Below the pieces are notes generated by a model. It worked only from the letters and a program-made list of their open reading frames with translations, searched no databases and was not told the DNA's origin. From Pelagibius sp965227505 (GTDB taxonomy: Bacteria > Pseudomonadota > Alphaproteobacteria > Kiloniellales > Kiloniellaceae), in the NCBI RefSeq assembly GCF_965227505.1, contig NZ_OZ245757.1, positions 992,001-1,056,000 on the forward strand: a DNA stretch of 64,000 nt, read 5' to 3'. Position numbers and translations under genes: made by a program. The first letter of the stretch is position 1. Each line of letters begins with the position of its first letter. Below are positions 7,058 to 15,381 of the stretch, piece after piece.

Positions 7058-9990
7058 GCCGCACCTCTCAGATCAGCAAGCGTGTCGTGCAAAGTGTTCA
7101 AAAGAGCTTCGCGATCGGTCTTGGCGACATAGTCGCGGAAGCCGGCGTCCCGCCCCCGCGCCAGGTCTGCGGGGTTCGAGAAGCTGGACAGCGCGACAAT
7201 CGGCGTGTCCGACCAGCGTGAGTCCGTGGTCACCTTCTTGGCGAAATCGAAGCCGTTCATGCCCGGCATCTCGATGTCCGAGATGATGACGTCGAAGTTC
7301 TCGCCAGCCTCGCAGAGCTCCAGGGCGGCATCGGCGGACTCGACGCAGATGACGTCGTAGCCGGAAACCGAAAGCAACGGCTGCAGCATGTTCCGGAAGA
7401 AGGGACTGTCGTCGACCAGCAGCAGCCGGCGGCCGGAGGTCTCATCGCCGGTGGAAGACCGCTCGGCGGCAAACCAATCGTGGAAGGCCTGGGTCAGGTA
7501 GTAGCCGGCATCAACCACATCGGTTGCCTTGTTGTCGATGACGGCGGTGCCGATATAGCCCGGCCGGTCGGAAGACAACTCGATGTTCATCCGGTCTTCG
7601 ACGATGTCGACGATTTCCTGAACCACCAGGCCCATGGTCCGGTTGCGGTCGGCGAAGACCAGCACCGGCTGGCGGCCTTCCTTGCCGAGCTCCTGCCCGG
7701 ACTGCATCAGGACCAACGGCATCAGCTGACCGCGGTACTGAACCACGTACTGGCCGTTGGAGAACTCCACCTGGGCCAGATCGATCTCTTCGAGCCGGGC
7801 CACCAGGGCCAGCGGAACCGACTTCGGCGTGTCGTCGACGGCGCGGAACACCAGCATCGCAACGCTGTCTTCGCTGCTGACGCTCTGGCGGTCCTTGACA
7901 CCGTCGTCGGCCCCCTCGGCCACGGAGATCTCGCCCGTCGTTGCCGCGATGCCGTTTGGATCCAGGATCATGACGACGCTGCCGTCGCCCAGGATCGTGT
8001 TGCCGGAGAACAGCTGGATATCCCGCAGGATCGGCGCCACCGGCTTGACAACGATTTCTTCCGTATCGAAGACACGGTCGACGATGATGCCCATGGAATA
8101 GGTGCCGATCTGCGCCACCACGATGAAGACCTCCTCATCGCCGGCCTCCACCTCGCCACCGTCTTCGCCGGCCACGGCCGGGTCCTTGGTCTCCGCGGCC
8201 GGCTTGTCGTCGGCCGTCTCCGGCGCGGCAACCGCCACGGCCTCGTCGTCGGCCTCCAGCGCTTCCTCAGGCTCGGCCGGCGCCGCCGGGTCCTCGAGCT
8301 TCAGGAGGTCGCGCAGGTTGACAAGCGGCAGCAGACGGTTGCGCAGGCGCAGGACCGGAGTGTCGTTGATCCGCTCGATCGTGTGCTCGGTATGGGCGGA
8401 GGCGCGGACCAGTTCAACCACGGACAGCTGCGGGATGGCAAAGCGCTCGCCCGCGCATTCGACAATCAAGGCGGAAACGATGGCCAGGGTGAGCGGGATC
8501 TTGATCACGAACTTGGTCCCGCGGCCCTCGACCGACGTCAGTTCGATCGTACCGCCGATCTTTTCGATATTGGTGCGGACCACGTCCATGCCGACGCCGC
8601 GTCCGGACACCGAGGTGACCGCCGCAGCCGTCGAGAAACCGGCCTTGAAGATGAACTGCTGGATCTGCTGCTCGGTCATCGTCTCCAGCTCGGCTTCGTT
8701 CGCCAGGCCGTTGTCGATGCACTTCTCCTTGATCTTCTCGCTCGACAGGCCTTTACCGTCGTCGGAGATCTCGATGATGATGTGGCCGCCCTCGTGGAAG
8801 GCGTTGAGGATGACGCTGCCGGTTTCCGGCTTGCCGGCGGCAACGCGGTCGGCCGGCATCTCAAGACCGTGGTCGGCCGAGTTCCGCACCATATGCGTCA
8901 GCGGGTCCTTGATGAGTTCCAGAACCTGGCGGTCCAACTCGGTCTCAGCGCCCTTCATGACAAGGTCGATCTTCTTGCCGAGTTCGTGCGCCAGATCGCG
9001 GACGATACGCGGCAGCTTGGCCCAGGCATTGCCGATCGGCTGCATACGCGTCGCCATCACGCCTTCCTGCAGCTCGGAGACGACATGGTTCAGGCGCTGA
9101 AGCGGTGCGGCAAATTCGCTCTCGCTCTGGCTGCGCAGGATCTGAAGCAGCTGATTGCGTGTCAGGACAAGCTCGGAAACCATGGTCATGAGGTTCTCGA
9201 GCACATCGACATTCACGCGCAGCGACTGGTTGGCGACCGAGCCTTCTTTCTTGGCGTCGGCAGCCTTGGCCTCGGCAGGCTTCTTCGCCGCCGGCTTGGC
9301 CTTGTCGGCTGCGGCCGGCGCAGGCTTCGGCGCCTCGGCAGCAGCCTTTGGTTCCTCCGCAGGAGCCGCGGCCTCGGCAGGCGCTTCAGCGGCCTGCTCC
9401 GCACCGGCCTCTTCGGCGGCCTTGGCGGCGGCCTCGGCAGCCAGTTCCTCCGGCCCCTTGGCCGCATTGAAGGCGGCTTCCAGTTCGTCCAGGGAAACCT
9501 CGCCACTGCCGGACTCCGCTGCGGCCTCGGGCGCCTCAGCCGGTGTTTCGGCGCTCGCTTCAGGGGCCGGCTCTTCTTCGGCCGGCGCGGCAGCAGCCGG
9601 TGCGGCGGCGCCACCACCTTCGGCAAAGGCGTTCAGGCGCGCAATCAGATCGGAGTCATCCCCTTCCGGCTCGGCTTCGGTGGCTTCGAGCTGCTCGAGA
9701 AGGATGCGGATCTGATCTATGGATTCGAGGATCAGGGTGACGGCTTCGGGCGAAACCTCGATTTCACCGTCGCGGACCTTGCCCAGGACGTTCTCCCCGG
9801 CATGCGCAACGCTTTCCAGGCGCGGCAGACCGAGAAACCCGCAGGTACCCTTGATCGTGTGCATCAGCCGGAAGATGTTTCCCAGCAGTTCCTGATCATT
9901 GGGGTTCTGCTCGAGCTGCACCAGCTCGACGTCCAACTCCGCAAGGCTTTCGTTGGTTTCTGTCAGAAACTCACTGAGAAGATCATCCAT
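7054..9990 (-). CDS. cheA: hybrid chemotaxis histidine kinase CheA with C-terminal receiver
   Basis: The 978-residue kinase has, in order: an Hpt domain with phosphorylated H44 (RLMHTIKGTCGFL), an Ala/Pro/Glu/Lys-rich linker (about 120-250) where P2 normally lies, a dimerisation domain (about 254-320), and an ATPase domain with N box HMVRNSADHGLE (about 366), DDGKGL and GRGVGMDVV. A CheW-like P5 (about 500-690) is split by a ~55-residue acidic insert; a second, divergent CheW-like domain (about 705-845) and a receiver with D905 (VIISDIEMPGMNG) follow. The frame is open 77 codons upstream, but the ATG at 9990 begins with the standard Hpt start MDDLLSEFLTETNE. It heads the che operon. Confidence 0.95.
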   Translation of the reverse strand: MDDLLSEFLTETNESLAELDVELVQLEQNPNDQELLGNIFRLMHTIKGTCGFLGLPRLESVAHAGENVLGKVRDGEIEVSPEAVTLILESIDQIRILLEQLEATEAEPEGDDSDLIARLNAFAEGGGAAAPAAAAPAEEEPAPEASAETPAEAPEAAAESGSGEVSLDELEAAFNAAKGPEELAAEAAAKAAEEAGAEQAAEAPAEAAAPAEEPKAAAEAPKPAPAAADKAKPAAKKPAEAKAADAKKEGSVANQSLRVNVDVLENLMTMVSELVLTRNQLLQILRSQSESEFAAPLQRLNHVVSELQEGVMATRMQPIGNAWAKLPRIVRDLAHELGKKIDLVMKGAETELDRQVLELIKDPLTHMVRNSADHGLEMPADRVAAGKPETGSVILNAFHEGGHIIIEISDDGKGLSSEKIKEKCIDNGLANEAELETMTEQQIQQFIFKAGFSTAAAVTSVSGRGVGMDVVRTNIEKIGGTIELTSVEGRGTKFVIKIPLTLAIVSALIVECAGERFAIPQLSVVELVRASAHTEHTIERINDTPVLRLRNRLLPLVNLRDLLKLEDPAAPAEPEEALEADDEAVAVAAPETADDKPAAETKDPAVAGEDGGEVEAGDEEVFIVVAQIGTYSMGIIVDRVFDTEEIVVKPVAPILRDIQLFSGNTILGDGSVVMILDPNGIAATTGEISVAEGADDGVKDRQSVSSEDSVAMLVFRAVDDTPKSVPLALVARLEEIDLAQVEFSNGQYVVQYRGQLMPLVLMQSGQELGKEGRQPVLVFADRNRTMGLVVQEIVDIVEDRMNIELSSDRPGYIGTAVIDNKATDVVDAGYYLTQAFHDWFAAERSSTGDETSGRRLLLVDDSPFFRNMLQPLLSVSGYDVICVESADAALELCEAGENFDVIISDIEMPGMNGFDFAKKVTTDSRWSDTPIVALSSFSNPADLARGRDAGFRDYVAKTDREALLNTLHDTLADLRGAA

Positions 9991-10227
9991 CGCCACTGTC
10001 CCACGCTCGCCCGAATTCGGGCCACCAACAGGGGCGGTCAGGCCTGTTAACCTTTGCCCCCAGACTGTTGCGTGACAGTGGCAAAGAGAAATTAAGATCC
10101 CCTTACCTAAGCGAATCCCTAAGCACCGGAAACGGCTTGGCTTTCTAACGCTAGCGCGCTTTTGCGCCAATTTGCCGGTTGCCCCTCGGCCCTTGAGATC
10201 GCCGCTTTTGATGCTATTCAACCGGAC

Positions 10228-10268
10228 ATAATGATTATGCGGTTCGAAGCATGAGACTGCTTCTCATT
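10228..10268. promoter_or_regulatory. two iron-box-like palindromes upstream of the ferric permease gene
   Basis: This lies in the 393-bp non-coding gap between cheA and the permease gene. CATAAT-G-ATTATG at 10228-10240 is a perfect 6-1-6 palindrome with the core of the Fur 7-1-7 site. ATGAGA-N5-TCTCAT at 10252-10268 is a second perfect inverted repeat. A better Fur-type site stands before the ferric-binding protein gene at 14467-14485. Regulation by iron is inferred, and the regulator could be Fur or another iron regulator. Nothing else coding was seen in the gap. Confidence 0.5.
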
Positions 10269-10383
10269 GTCAGAAATCTCGGTTACTCTCCTGCGCGCTC
10301 CGCAACGGGCCTCTGCGGGGTCGGTCAGGCCTCACCGGCGAGAACACAGGACCGGAAACCGGTGGACGCCCGGTGCATGACTG

Positions 10384-12225
10384 GTGCGTGACCGTCTGGC
10401 GCCGCCTCTGCGGCCCCGCCCCTATCAACCCAGCCGCCCCCTCAGGACCAGGGGGATACGGATCAAAACGGCGGAACTCTTGGCAAACCTCTCGCCCTCA
10501 CCTCTACCAGCCGCCAAATCCCCCGAGCTTGGCGGAGCCCGTTCGGCCGTCTTCGCAGCAGCGAGAGCCTGGCGCCGACCGCTGCGCGGCGGGCCTTTGA
10601 CCTGGACTTCCGTCGCGGTCGCCGCCCTCTTCCTGATTCCGATCCTGGGTGTACTGCTCAGCCTCACACAACCCAGCAGCGCGACCTGGTCCCACTTGGC
10701 GGAGACGGTCTTGCCGCGCTACATCTTTAATACGGCTGTGCTGGTGATCGGGGTCGGCCTGGGCGTTCCCATCATCGGCAGCGGCACAGCGTGGCTGGTG
10801 ACCATGTGCCGCTTCCCCGGCCGGCGGGTCTTCGAATGGGCGCTGATCCTGCCTCTGGCCATGCCGGCTTATGTCATGGCCTACGCCTATACGGACTTCC
10901 TGCAGCCGGCAGGGCCGGTCCAAACGCTGCTGCGTGATCTCACCGACCTCAGCTTCCGCGAGTACTGGTTCCCGGAGATCCGCTCTCTGGGCGGCGCCGT
11001 CGCGATGCTCGTGCTGGTGCTTTATCCCTATGCCTACCTGCTGTCGCGCGCGGCCTTTCTCGATCAGTCGGTCTGTGCCCTGGATGTCAGCCGCACCCTG
11101 GGCTGCGGTCCCTGGCGCAGCTTCTGGCGGGTGGCCCTGCCCCTGGCGCGTCCGGCGATCGTGGCAGGAACGGCCCTCGCGCTGATGGAAACGCTGGCGG
11201 ACTACGGCACGGTCTCTTTCTTTGGCATTCCGAACTTCACGACCGGGATCGTGCGGGCCTGGATTGCTTTCGGGGACCGCACGACGGCGGCACAGCTGGC
11301 ATCGATCCTGTTGATCTTCGTTTTCGCTGTCCTGCTGTTCGAAGCCCAAAGCCGCGGCAAGGCGCGGTTTCACCAAGCCACCAACAAGTACCAGCAGCTT
11401 CCCGGCTATCGCCTGGGCGGCTGGGCCGCGCTCGGAGCCTTCAGCGCCTGTCTCCTGCCGCTGCTGCTCGGCTTTCTGCTGCCGGCTGCGGTGCTGTTCT
11501 TCATGGCCCTCGAGGCAGGCGACGGGCAGTTCGGCCGCCGCTACTTCGAGCTTGTCGGTAACAGCTTCACCCTGGCTCTGATCACGGCGGTGCTGGCGGT
11601 CCTCCTGGCCACCCTGATGGCTTATGGCCGTCGGCTCCAGGGCGGCTGGCTCGTGACGACCTCGCACCGGCTGGCCTCCATGGGCTACGCCCTGCCGGGA
11701 ACCATTATTGCCGTGGGAATCCTTATTCCCTTCGCCGCCTTCGACAACGCGCTGGACGGCTGGCTGCGGGCAACCTGGGGGATCTCGAGCGGACTGCTCC
11801 TGACCGGCGGCATCGCCGCGTTGGTCTTTGCCTACCTGGTGCGCTTCCTTGCGGTTTCGCTCAACACGGTGGACAGCGGCCTGGGCAAGATCCGCCCGTC
11901 GATGGACGACGCCGCGCGCAGCCTCGGGTCGCGCCCACTGGCGACACTGCTGCGGGTGCACGCGCCGATCATGTGGCCCAGCATGCTGACGGCGGGCCTG
12001 GTGGTCTTTGTCGATGTGATGAAGGAACTGCCGGCGACGCTGGTGATGCGGCCCTTCAACTTCGACACCCTTGCCGTCCAGGCGCACAATTTCGCCGCCG
12101 ACGAACGGCTGAGCCAGGCAGCGACGCCGGCCCTCACCATTGTCGCCGTCGGCATCCCGCCGGTCATTCTGCTCAGCCGCGCCATCGCACGCGGCCGTCC
12201 CGGCGACGCGCACCCTGCACCGTAA
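10384..12225 (+). CDS. fbpB: ferric iron ABC transporter permease, two fused domains (FbpB family)
   Basis: This inner-membrane permease carries two copies of the ABC permease domain in one chain, as in FbpB/HitB/SfuB. About twelve hydrophobic segments are visible. The two EAA loops that contact the ATPase are RTLGCGPWRSFWRVALPLARP and RSLGSRPLATLLRVHAPIMW. The segment FFGIPNFTTGIVRAW is typical of ferric transporters. The GTG at 10384 gives a long Pro/Arg-rich N-terminus of ~70 residues before the first membrane segment, so the true start may lie further in. The matching binding protein is at 13362-14393. No ATPase gene (fbpC) is present in the window. Confidence 0.88.
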   Translation: MRDRLAPPLRPRPYQPSRPLRTRGIRIKTAELLANLSPSPLPAAKSPELGGARSAVFAAARAWRRPLRGGPLTWTSVAVAALFLIPILGVLLSLTQPSSATWSHLAETVLPRYIFNTAVLVIGVGLGVPIIGSGTAWLVTMCRFPGRRVFEWALILPLAMPAYVMAYAYTDFLQPAGPVQTLLRDLTDLSFREYWFPEIRSLGGAVAMLVLVLYPYAYLLSRAAFLDQSVCALDVSRTLGCGPWRSFWRVALPLARPAIVAGTALALMETLADYGTVSFFGIPNFTTGIVRAWIAFGDRTTAAQLASILLIFVFAVLLFEAQSRGKARFHQATNKYQQLPGYRLGGWAALGAFSACLLPLLLGFLLPAAVLFFMALEAGDGQFGRRYFELVGNSFTLALITAVLAVLLATLMAYGRRLQGGWLVTTSHRLASMGYALPGTIIAVGILIPFAAFDNALDGWLRATWGISSGLLLTGGIAALVFAYLVRFLAVSLNTVDSGLGKIRPSMDDAARSLGSRPLATLLRVHAPIMWPSMLTAGLVVFVDVMKELPATLVMRPFNFDTLAVQAHNFAADERLSQAATPALTIVAVGIPPVILLSRAIARGRPGDAHPAP

Positions 12226-12270
12226 CGTCGTCGACAGGCCGGATACCGAGGCTTGGGAGGCCCATCCGCC

Positions 12271-13185
12271 TCAGGCAGCCAGGGTGCGGGCCTCCAGCAT
12301 GTCCCGCAATACACGGGCACGATCGACGCAGGCCGCCAGCTCGGCCCAGTAGCGGCGCTGGATCTCCAGCATGAGGATCGTGCCCGGCTGCAGCGGCAGC
12401 GTCGGGAAGACCTCCTCCCACTGCATATCGCCCCAGCCGAGCGGGGCATGGAGGTCGCCCAATCCATAGGCCAGGTTCTCGGACTCCGCCGGGGTCCAGA
12501 TGGTGCGCGGCGTCCCGAAGCAGTCGTGCACGTGCAGATGGCCGACCTGCGGCGCGAAGGCGCGGCAGGCATCGCCATAGTCCTGCCCCAGCAGCTGGGT
12601 CTGAATCCGCGCATGGCCGAAGTCGAGGGTGCCACGCACCCAGTCATGGCCGACGGCAGCTAGTTCTGCGGCCAGATGATCAGGCGCCGCGGTGTGCTCG
12701 TCCTGACCGTAGACGAAGACGTTTTCAACGCAGAGGCGCACACCGGCCGCAGCCGCCGCGTCACCCATCTCCGCGAGCGCATCGCGCTGAATGTCATAGA
12801 GACGGGCATGCTCGCCCTGGGTTGTCGCTTTGACGATGCCGCTGTGTATCACCATCACCTCGGCGCCGATCCCGCCACAGAGCTGCAGGAAGGCGCGGCA
12901 GACCTGCTTGTGCAGATCCAGGTGCATCCAGTCCATGAAGTTGATAGCGATCGGCCCATGCACGCTGTAGCGCAGCGGCCTTGTTTCGATGAGCGACTTC
13001 AGGCGCGCCAGTTTGTCCGGCAGGATGCGCCCGCCGGCGACGATGTCTTCGTCGCAGAGCGACAGCTCGACATAGTCGACACCCAGTTCGACCGCCCGGT
13101 CCAGAAAAGCCGGCAGCGCCTCCATGTTGGGCGATCCCCCCATGGTGCTGACGCCGATGCCTTTGATGATTTCCGTTTCCGCCAT
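12271..13185 (-). CDS. sugar phosphate isomerase/epimerase-like TIM barrel protein
   Basis: This 304-residue protein matches the xylose-isomerase-like/AP endonuclease 2 TIM-barrel fold: YVELSLCDEDIV early, YSVHGPIAINF, VMVIHSGIV, CVENVF, GTLDFGHARI, VGHLHVHDCFG, and a final metal-ligand region at ILMLEI. The pattern of Glu/His/Asp residues fits a divalent-metal centre. The substrate cannot be told from sequence. It lies between the two iron-transport genes, converging on the permease gene 45 bp away, and is separated from the binding-protein gene by a strong terminator, so it is probably its own unit. No link to iron is shown. Confidence 0.75.
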   Translation of the reverse strand: MAETEIIKGIGVSTMGGSPNMEALPAFLDRAVELGVDYVELSLCDEDIVAGGRILPDKLARLKSLIETRPLRYSVHGPIAINFMDWMHLDLHKQVCRAFLQLCGGIGAEVMVIHSGIVKATTQGEHARLYDIQRDALAEMGDAAAAAGVRLCVENVFVYGQDEHTAAPDHLAAELAAVGHDWVRGTLDFGHARIQTQLLGQDYGDACRAFAPQVGHLHVHDCFGTPRTIWTPAESENLAYGLGDLHAPLGWGDMQWEEVFPTLPLQPGTILMLEIQRRYWAELAACVDRARVLRDMLEARTLAA

Positions 13186-13293
13186 GCCCCTGCACTCCCC
13201 AGCGCGACTCCGTTCTCGTCGCCCAGTCTAGTCCAAAGCGGTGACACGGTGGTGACGGTCGTTGCCAGCCTGCATAGCCGGCTTGCATAAAGA

Positions 13294-13325
13294 GAAGGGG
13301 CCCCGCCACCCGGCGGGGCCCCTTC
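13294..13325 (-). terminator. rho-independent terminator of the ferric-binding protein gene
   Basis: A perfect 14-bp GC-rich stem, GAAGGGGCCCCGCC/GGCGGGGCCCCTTC, with a 4-nt loop lies 36 bp past the end of the binding-protein gene. On the minus strand it is followed by CTCTTTATG, a short T-containing tract. Confidence 0.8.
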
Positions 13326-13361
13326 GTGCAATGGAGCTTTCCGTAACCGTTGACTATGCGG

Positions 13362-14393
13362 TCAGTTCCAGCCGGCCCGGTCGAAGATCTTCTGGGCGTC
13401 CGGCTGGTTTTCGCCGTAGACCGCCACGTTCAAGGCATCGGTCTCGAAGTTGCCGAGAGACTTCAGGGCCTCGTTCGGCTCGATCCCCGGCACGACGGGA
13501 TACTCATTGTTGCCGTCGGCGAAGTAGCGTTGCGCTTCTGCGCTCGCCAGGTACTCCAGGAACTTCACGGCCGCTTCCTGGTGCGGGGCGTTCTTGAGTA
13601 CGCCGGCACCGGAGACGTTCACGTGGGTTCCACGGTCACCCTGGTTCGGGAACACCCAGCCGATCTTTTCGGCCAGCCCCTTGTCCTTGTCGCTGGGGTT
13701 GGTCATCAGGCGGACGAAGTAATAGGTGTTGCCGACGGCCACTTCGCACTCGCCGGCACCGATGGCACGGATCTGATCGGTATCTCCGCCGACGGGATCG
13801 CGCGCGAAGTTCGCGACCATACCCTTGGCCCATTCCTCGGCGGCGTCCTCGCCGTGGGCCGCGATGATCGAACTCATGAGGGAGAGGTTATAGATGTTGG
13901 AGCTGCTGCGAATGCAGATTCGGCCTTTCCACTTGGGATCGGCCAGGTCCTCGTAGCTCTTGATCTCGTCCGGCTGCACCTTGGCTTTGTCGAAGTAGAT
14001 GACACGGGCGCGCGTCGAGAAGCCGTACCAATGCCCATCGGGATGACGCAGGTTCTCGGGAACCGCGTTGGTCAGCGCATCGCTTTTCACGGGCTGGAAC
14101 AGTCCCTCCTGGTCGGCCCGCCAGAGCCGTCCGGCATCGACCGTGAGAAACACATCGGCGGGGCTGTTGACGCCTTCGCTCTTGATGCGTTCGATCAAGG
14201 CATCGCCCTTGCCCTCGATGCGGTTGATCTCGATACCGGTTTGCTTGGTGAAGTTTTCGTAGAGCGCCTCATCGGTCTGGTAGTGACGCGATGAGTAAAG
14301 GTTCAACACCTCCTGTGCCTGGGCGGAAGTGCCGAGCGCCACTACCGCAGCACAAACGGCGGCTGCTAGAGCCGTCCGGCGGCCAACGATCAT
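13362..14393 (-). CDS. fbpA: periplasmic ferric iron-binding protein (FbpA/FutA family)
   Basis: The 343-residue protein is the solute-binding part of a ferric ABC importer. A signal peptide (MIVGRRTALAAAVCAAVVAL, cut near AQA-QE) is followed by VLNLYSSRHYQTDEALYENF, typical of FbpA/FutA. The adjacent tyrosines in VAVGNTYYFVRLM are the known iron-ligand pair of this family. The frame is open further upstream, but the ATG at 14393 has an ideal GGAGG 6-7 nt ahead and gives the complete signal peptide. A 15/19 match to the Fur box is ~75 bp upstream. Its likely partner is the permease at 10384-12225, which is not in the same operon. Confidence 0.93.
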   Translation of the reverse strand: MIVGRRTALAAAVCAAVVALGTSAQAQEVLNLYSSRHYQTDEALYENFTKQTGIEINRIEGKGDALIERIKSEGVNSPADVFLTVDAGRLWRADQEGLFQPVKSDALTNAVPENLRHPDGHWYGFSTRARVIYFDKAKVQPDEIKSYEDLADPKWKGRICIRSSSNIYNLSLMSSIIAAHGEDAAEEWAKGMVANFARDPVGGDTDQIRAIGAGECEVAVGNTYYFVRLMTNPSDKDKGLAEKIGWVFPNQGDRGTHVNVSGAGVLKNAPHQEAAVKFLEYLASAEAQRYFADGNNEYPVVPGIEPNEALKSLGNFETDALNVAVYGENQPDAQKIFDRAGWN

Positions 14394-14466
14394 TGTAATC
14401 CTCCGAGTGTTTCGCTGTGCCCTTGAGCGGGCTTGCGCAGAGATGATAGTAAGTCGCAATTGCGAA

Positions 14467-14485
14467 GTAAATGAAAATCATTCTC
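14467..14485. promoter_or_regulatory. Fur-box-like operator upstream of the ferric-binding protein gene
   Basis: GTAAATGAAAATCATTCTC matches 15 of 19 positions of the Escherichia coli Fur consensus GATAATGATAATCATTATC, including a 12/13 match to the central AATGATAATCATT. It lies ~75 bp ahead of the binding-protein start, in the 326-bp divergent gap before the secreted sensor-like gene at 14720. Iron repression of the binding protein is a reasonable inference. The rest of the gap is AT-rich and shows no gene. Confidence 0.65.
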
Positions 14486-14719
14486 ATCAGAACTGCGGAT
14501 TGCGTGCATAAGGAGCGTCGGAATCCGCCCGCGCCAAGAAATCTAGTCACTTAGACTATAATCAAAATCAAGTAAAACCCAACACTGGGCTGATTTATAG
14601 GCGAGAAAAACCGCGAACGGCGCTAACGCAAAATTAAAGAGATTCGAATGAATGTGGCGCTGAAGTAAATCGGCGCACAACTGCGTGCCGCTGCTTTGGG
14701 GAACACTATTGGAGCAATA

Positions 14720-15310
14720 ATGATGTCTAAGACCAGCCTCTTGAAGGGGATTCTGGCGGGCGCGGCCGTTTCTGTCTTCGCCTCTGCCGCTTATGCCAGC
14801 GACGAGCACGTCGCGCCGATGACCGAATTCGCAAACGCGACGGTCAAGACCTGGATTGCCGACAGCACGGTGATCGAAGCCATCAAGGCCCAGAACGAGC
14901 GCCATGCCGGTCTGAGCCAGGCTGACATCGACAAGATGGACAAGGACTGGCGCGCCCAGACGGACGCCAGCAGCCGCCCGATGATCGACGCCGTCCTGAG
15001 CAATGCCCTGTCTGCCTATCTCAACAAGCAGAAGGAAAGCATGCAGGGCCTGGTGACCGAGATCTTCGTGATGGACAATCGCGGGCTCAACGTCGGCCAG
15101 AGCGACGTCACCTCCGACTACTGGCAGGGCGATGAAGCCAAGTGGCAGAAGACCTACAGTGCCGGACCGAACGCCATCTTCATCGATGAAGTCGAGATGG
15201 ACGAGTCGACTCAGACCTTCCAGTCGCAGCTCAGCATGTCCATCGTCGATCCGGCGAGCGGCGAAGTTGTCGGCGCGATCACCATCGGTGTCAACGTCGA
15301 CGCTCTCTAG
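14720..15310 (+). CDS. secreted PDC/Cache-like protein paired with a chemoreceptor
   Basis: The 196-residue protein starts with a clear signal peptide (SKTSLLKGILAGAAVSVFAS, cut near AYA-SD) and has no other membrane segment, so it should be periplasmic. The body resembles a soluble PDC/Cache ligand-binding domain: the segments TEIFVMDNRGLNVGQSDVTS, DYWQGDEAKW and FIDEVEMDES recall the last half of such domains, ending in GEVVGAITIGVNV. Start choice: ATG at 14720 or 14723, with GGAG 5 or 8 nt ahead. It is 71 bp upstream of a methyl-accepting chemotaxis gene on the same strand, so the two are probably co-transcribed. No ligand can be predicted. Confidence 0.7.
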   Translation: MMSKTSLLKGILAGAAVSVFASAAYASDEHVAPMTEFANATVKTWIADSTVIEAIKAQNERHAGLSQADIDKMDKDWRAQTDASSRPMIDAVLSNALSAYLNKQKESMQGLVTEIFVMDNRGLNVGQSDVTSDYWQGDEAKWQKTYSAGPNAIFIDEVEMDESTQTFQSQLSMSIVDPASGEVVGAITIGVNVDAL

Positions 15311-15381
15311 GCTCTAAAGAGTTGAAACGGTTCTGAGCAGTAACCTGGCCGGGCGGTTGGCTGGCCGAAGGAGTCCTCCCA

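Noticed and set aside
7480..10050. 856-codon open frame opposite cheA
   Set aside because: It is the antisense of a gene with full CheA motifs. Long open antisense frames are expected from high-GC codon bias, and its translation has no recognisable domain.
9991..10221. N-terminal extension of CheA
   Set aside because: The 77 upstream codons lack CheA similarity, and the internal ATG at 9990 begins exactly at the Hpt domain.
10504..12213. 569-codon open frame opposite the iron permease gene
   Set aside because: Its composition (Gln/Arg/His-rich) is that of an antisense frame. The plus strand encodes clear permease segments with two EAA loops.
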